Below are positions 42,027 through 45,040 of a DNA stretch of 45,040 bases, piece after piece. The notes below the pieces were generated by a model that saw only the letters and a program-made list of their open reading frames with translations, was not told the DNA's origin and did not search any database. The DNA comes from Planctomycetota bacterium (GTDB lineage Bacteria; Planctomycetota; J132). Position numbers and translations under genes: made by a program. Position 1 is the first letter of the stretch. Each line of letters begins with the position of its first letter. The stretch is from the NCBI GenBank assembly GCA_003694635.1, contig RFKQ01000056.1:1-45040 (forward strand), in the 5' to 3' direction.

Positions 42027-42476
42027 ATGCGAAAATTCCTCCTCCTCCTCCCTCTTCTTCCACTCTCCCTCCACTGGAGCGGCTGCTGTATCCGCAAAGA
42101 AGTAGACTACAGTGAAATCCCCGAATGGATCCACAAAATCCCCCTCGATGACAAATACACCTACGCCGTAGGCTTCGCCGCCCCCGCTGTAGGAGGCAAC
42201 ATGCAAATGGTGATACGCCGCGCCCGAGATAAAGCCATCAGCAAACTAGCCCAAATCGTAAGCTATCGCCTCTACTCCAATAGAAAAAGCTGGAAATATT
42301 CCGGCAATTGGGAAAAATTTGTCCTCTCCAAAGAATATAGAGAAATCCTCACCAACGCCAAAATCAACGCCCAAGAAGTCGCCAACTGGTTCGACAAAGA
42401 TGCCAAAATGGGAGAAAAAATGTACTATGTGCTGATGAAAATCCCCCTCTCCAACATCAAAACCTCTTCAAAATAA
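42027..42476 (+). CDS. LPP20-like lipoprotein (array member 4)
   Basis: 149 aa from ATG 42027 (an alternative start at 42000 adds nine residues before the signal peptide). Signal peptide with lipobox LHWSGC. It has PEWIHKIPLDDKYTYAVGFAAP at the start of the fold, the helix MVIRRARDKAISKLAQIVSYRLYS, a middle segment with KEYREILTNAKINAQEVANW, and a YYVLMKIP terminal strand. This matches array member 5 (42498), which shares the PxWVxxIPxDxxYxYxVG opening, so these two form a sub-pair distinct from the 40950/43068/44392 group. Confidence 0.78.
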   Translation: MRKFLLLLPLLPLSLHWSGCCIRKEVDYSEIPEWIHKIPLDDKYTYAVGFAAPAVGGNMQMVIRRARDKAISKLAQIVSYRLYSNRKSWKYSGNWEKFVLSKEYREILTNAKINAQEVANWFDKDAKMGEKMYYVLMKIPLSNIKTSSK

Positions 42477-42497
42477 GACATTGCAAACAAAATTCCA

Positions 42498-42941
42498 ATG
42501 AAAAATAAAAAACTTTCTCCAACCTCCCTCTTCACACCAAAATCCCTCTGCCTGCTGCTCCCCCTTCTCCTCTGCAGCTGCCGCGTGCAACGCATCTATA
42601 CCGCCCCCTCTTGGGTGTTCCAAATCCCCCAAGATAAGGACTATATCTATGTCGTGGGATCCTCGGGCAAATCCCTACGCCCCTGGGATTCCAAAGAATT
42701 GGCCATCGAAGATGCCTTTGTAAAACTCGCTCAACTCGTAGGAACACAAATTTTTATGCACTCGAAAAAACTTATCGAAGAAGGCAAAGTCACCAGCCAA
42801 GCCGCCGTGATCAAAAATCGCACAAATGCCGCTCTAAAAAACGCCTCTATCGTGGAATTCTGGGCCGATCCCAAAGGCGCCGCAGGCAAAGATTACCGCG
42901 TCTACGTGCTCATGCGCCTAAAAAAAAGCTTCCTCCAATGA
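42498..42941 (+). CDS. LPP20-like lipoprotein (array member 5)
   Basis: 147 aa. Signal peptide with CLLLPLLLCSC (lipobox LCSC). The opening APSWVFQIPQDKDYIYVVGSSG matches member 4. A central helix KELAIEDAFVKLAQLVGTQIF and the final strand DYRVYVLMRLKKSFL complete the short fold, whose body is little more than 115 residues. It lies 21 bp after member 4 with no strong ribosome site, so it probably depends on the upstream gene for translation. Function unknown, as for the rest. Confidence 0.78.
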   Translation: MKNKKLSPTSLFTPKSLCLLLPLLLCSCRVQRIYTAPSWVFQIPQDKDYIYVVGSSGKSLRPWDSKELAIEDAFVKLAQLVGTQIFMHSKKLIEEGKVTSQAAVIKNRTNAALKNASIVEFWADPKGAAGKDYRVYVLMRLKKSFLQ

Positions 42942-43067
42942 AATCAATCCAACTGGAGAAAAAAATCGACCGTTTCTGTGCCATTTTTCTAACCATTTTC
43001 TAATAAAATAAACGCTTAAAGAGAAAAACGTTGGACATTCTATCAACTACTTTTAGGAGGAATACCT

Positions 43068-43721
43068 ATGAAAAAATCTCTACAACTTCTTGCTGCCTTC
43101 GCCCTAAGCCTTAGCCTCGCCTGGAATCTAGGCTGCGCAAGCAATAGCGGCAACACGAAAAACAATTCCAATACCGCCTCGGCCGAAGAAAACGATTGGT
43201 GGAACAACCCCGGTGATCTCAACCTCAAGGGCTACCTCAGCTGCGCCGTCGGAGCCTCCAGCCTCTCCGAAGCAGGCAGCGTGGACGATGCCAGAAGCTT
43301 CGCAGAAAATAGCGCCGCCGAAAAACTCGCCGCCCAATTCGGAGCCAGAATCCGCGCCCTCATCGAAACCTGGAGCAAAAGCGCCGGAAACCGCAAAGTT
43401 AAAGCCAGCATCTCCCAATACTTTAACAACGAACGAGCTATCCAAAAATTTGTAAATAAAACCCTCAAAGGGCTAAAACCTCTCAAATACAAACAAGTAG
43501 GGGATACCATCTACGTCCTCATGGGCCTCCAAATCTCTAAAGCCCTAGAAGCCGCCTACAACGATATCAGCGAAAACGGCATCGCCGACCAAACCCTCTG
43601 GAAAACCGAAGCTATGAAAAGAGACTTTATGGGGAAAATGGAAAAATTAGCCAAAGAACAAGAACAAAAAGCCAAAAACCTCTGGGAAAAGAAAGGCAAT
43701 AAAATCGTCAAAGTAAAATAA
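43068..43721 (+). CDS. LPP20-like lipoprotein (array member 6)
   Basis: 217 aa, AGGAGG before the ATG. The signal peptide ends WNLGCAS (lipobox NLGC). An Asn/Ser/Thr-rich linker (about 24-45) leads to the LPP20-like part: CAVGASSLSEAGS, Ala-rich helix (FAENSAAEKLAAQFGARIR), LIETWSKSAGNRKVKAS, FNNERAIQKFV and IYVLMGLQISK. The C-terminal extension (about 175-217) is a charged helix, TEAMKRDFMGKMEKLAKEQ, which is repeated in member 7. A hairpin follows at 43759, and then the gene of different base composition. Confidence 0.82.
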   Translation: MKKSLQLLAAFALSLSLAWNLGCASNSGNTKNNSNTASAEENDWWNNPGDLNLKGYLSCAVGASSLSEAGSVDDARSFAENSAAEKLAAQFGARIRALIETWSKSAGNRKVKASISQYFNNERAIQKFVNKTLKGLKPLKYKQVGDTIYVLMGLQISKALEAAYNDISENGIADQTLWKTEAMKRDFMGKMEKLAKEQEQKAKNLWEKKGNKIVKVK

Positions 43722-43758
43722 TTCAAACAACACATCGACCAACCTATGCCAAACCTCA

Positions 43759-43789
43759 CCCCAGGCAGAAAAAACTCCCCTGCCTGGGG
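43759..43789 (+). terminator. Hairpin after array member 6
   Basis: CCCCAGGCAG (43759-43768) pairs perfectly with CTGCCTGGGG (43780-43789) across an 11-nt A-rich loop. No T-run follows on the plus strand, so termination is uncertain; it also marks the left side of the segment with foreign-looking composition. Confidence 0.5.
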
Positions 43790-43827
43790 GCGAAAAGATA
43801 AACCAACCTTGATAAAAGGAGAATATA

Positions 43828-44235
43828 ATAGAAGATATTGCAAGACTCGCCCAAGAGGCGATAGTTAGGATCCTCGCCGGCCAGAGAACCGGATCGACAT
43901 TGGCGAGATGGAAGAGGGAGAGGTATGAAAAACTGACGGCTGGACTTGAGAACCTCACCGAAAGTACCGCAACTTGCGATGAGATTGCGGTACGGCTTAG
44001 GAACATGGTGGAAAGCGACGAACAGTGGGAACAGCGTAATCCACCCCTGCCAGAGGCTTTTGATGATAGCTGGCTTGTTAATGTTATAGTTAATGGAGTC
44101 ATGGAAGACAATAGGAGGCTCCATAGCCTCACCAGGAAACTGTTCAACCAAGTCTCAAACCTCATATCTGCTGGCGCATCTGATATCGAAATCATAGGAC
44201 TTCTCAGAAGAACCTTGTTAGAAGAAGAGGAATGA
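43828..44235 (+). CDS. Hypothetical protein with foreign-looking codon use and no standard start at its ribosome site
   Basis: The frame is open from 43816. AAAAGGAG (43814-43821) lies six bases before an ATA codon at 43828 (another ATA at 43825), and the first ordinary start is a TTG at 43900. Reading from 43828 the protein begins with EDIARLAQEAIVRIL, which looks like real helix, so an ATA start or a lost ATG is suggested. The body is a largely helical soluble protein (about 135 aa) ending IGLLRRTLLEEEE. Arg codons are mainly AGA/AGG, Ile often ATA, and G and C are balanced on this strand, unlike the C-rich lipoprotein genes around it. No family is recognised. Flanking hairpins at 43759 and 44264 may mark its limits. 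Confidence 0.55.
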   Translation: MEDIARLAQEAIVRILAGQRTGSTLARWKRERYEKLTAGLENLTESTATCDEIAVRLRNMVESDEQWEQRNPPLPEAFDDSWLVNVIVNGVMEDNRRLHSLTRKLFNQVSNLISAGASDIEIIGLLRRTLLEEEE

Positions 44236-44263
44236 ATAATGATATGCCCGAAACTTGGTCAGC

Positions 44264-44289
44264 CGATACCAGCTAATTTAATGGTATCG
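44264..44289 (+). repeat. Inverted repeat downstream of the foreign-looking gene
   Basis: CGATACCA (44264-44271) and TGGTATCG (44282-44289) are perfect 8-bp arms separated by a 10-nt A/T-rich loop. It could be a terminator or the right border of an inserted segment. Confidence 0.45.
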
Positions 44290-44391
44290 ACCGCATCAAA
44301 GTCTTTCGCCAAACCCCCGTTGTAACCTCTGTTGATAGGTAAATAAATCAAAATCTATGCAACCTTAAATCCAAAAATAGGTGCCCTTTCA

Positions 44392-45024
44392 ATGAAAAAA
44401 AACTCCCTCTTCCTACTCCTCCCTCTCCTCCTTGCAAGCTGCCCCACCACCCCCTCAAACTCAAGACCCGAGTGGATCGATGAACCAGAAATTTATCAAA
44501 AAAACTCCGGAAAAAAGTTTATCGCCCTCTTTGTAGGATCCGCCCCCAATGAAGGCGATATCGCCACCGCCCGCGAAGAAGCCTTTGAAAACGCCCAAGC
44601 GCGAGTCTCCAAATATCTACAATCCAAAGTCCACTCCACTATCCAAAACTGGAGCAAAGTCATCGGCGATAAAATGCATCCAACCACCAGGCAAAAAATC
44701 TTTGAAAATACCAAAATGATTCACGTGATCACCCGACAAACCCTCCAGGGCGTCCAAGAACTTCAATCCTACTACGACAAAGAAAAAAAAATCATCTACA
44801 TCCTAGTCGGCCTCTACTCCAAAAAATTCCTCCATACCCTCGCAGAAACCTATAAACAAAAATTCCTCCAGTTTCTCCAAAAAGAAAAACAAAAAGCCCT
44901 CCAAGCCCCTGAAGAACAACGGGAAAAAATACTCCGTAAAACCGAAACCATGAAACGAAACTTCTTCGCCAAACTCGACCAACTCGCCAAGGAAGAAGAA
45001 AAAAAACTCCAAACCTCAAAGTAA
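44392..45024 (+). CDS. LPP20-like lipoprotein (array member 7)
   Basis: 210 aa. The signal peptide ends LLLASC (lipobox LASC). LPP20-like features are FIALFVGSAPNEGD, REEAFENAQARVSKYLQSK, TIQNWSKVIGDK, TLQGVQELQ and IIYILVGLYSKKF. The C-terminal helix RKTETMKRNFFAKLDQLAKEEEKK is clearly the same as in member 6 (TEAMKRDFMGKMEKLAKEQ), which marks the two as a recent duplication. It is complete; the window ends 16 bases later, so the array may continue to the right. Confidence 0.82.
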   Translation: MKKNSLFLLLPLLLASCPTTPSNSRPEWIDEPEIYQKNSGKKFIALFVGSAPNEGDIATAREEAFENAQARVSKYLQSKVHSTIQNWSKVIGDKMHPTTRQKIFENTKMIHVITRQTLQGVQELQSYYDKEKKIIYILVGLYSKKFLHTLAETYKQKFLQFLQKEKQKALQAPEEQREKILRKTETMKRNFFAKLDQLAKEEEKKLQTSK

Positions 45025-45040
45025 AAATCCACTTAACCAA

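Overview
The window reads as a chromosomal piece of a Gram-negative bacterium. Outer-membrane-type lipoproteins, type IV pilus/type II secretion assembly proteins and Ser/Thr-kinase and FHA signalling together suggest a Planctomycetota/PVC-like or other deep-branching lineage. This assignment is inference from gene content; no phylogenetic marker apart from one tRNA is present. I see no phage, insertion sequence with a transposase, or CRISPR array.

Layout. 1-817: non-coding, with copy 1 of a structured repeat and a consensus sigma70-type promoter. 818-2779: an acidic protein with ribosomal-L7/L12-CTD-like modules at both ends. 2910-2981: tRNA-Thr(CGT). 3304-9464: a pilus motor cluster (PilB-like, PilT, second PilB-like, PilC), followed by a NarX/NarL-type histidine kinase and response regulator (9556-12112). 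12113-13244: a 1.1 kb non-coding stretch with copy 2 of the structured repeat and other repeats. 13245-16662: lipoprotein amidase, an E2-acyltransferase-like protein and the dipeptidase PepD. 17033-23872: a BPI/LBP-like (TULIP) lipoprotein, a divergent ATP-type PEP carboxykinase, an ArnT-like glycosyltransferase, an ABC ATPase and a small membrane protein. 24114-27869 (minus strand): a large Ser/Thr kinase-ATPase-TPR protein. 28126-30370: TraB/GumN-like lipoprotein, QueD/PTPS homologue and a Lys/Ser-rich exported protein. 30584-36164: a tightly overlapping operon (DUF2062, sugar epimerase, two glycosyltransferases, AsnB) that looks like surface-polysaccharide synthesis. 36377-45024: a double-FHA membrane protein followed by a run of LPP20-like lipoproteins, one of which carries 17 CxxC pairs, interrupted by one gene of different codon use.

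The most distinctive items are the LPP20-like lipoprotein array with its zinc-ribbon-rich member, the bacterial BPI-like lipoprotein, the two-copy structured element and the double L7/L12-like protein. Coding strands of neighbouring plus-strand blocks alternate between very C-rich/G-poor (about 3.3-12, 17-24 and 36-45 kb) and G-rich/C-poor (about 13-16.7 and 30.5-36 kb), which suggests a rearranged chromosome. All family assignments are from reading motifs by eye; no database search was run.
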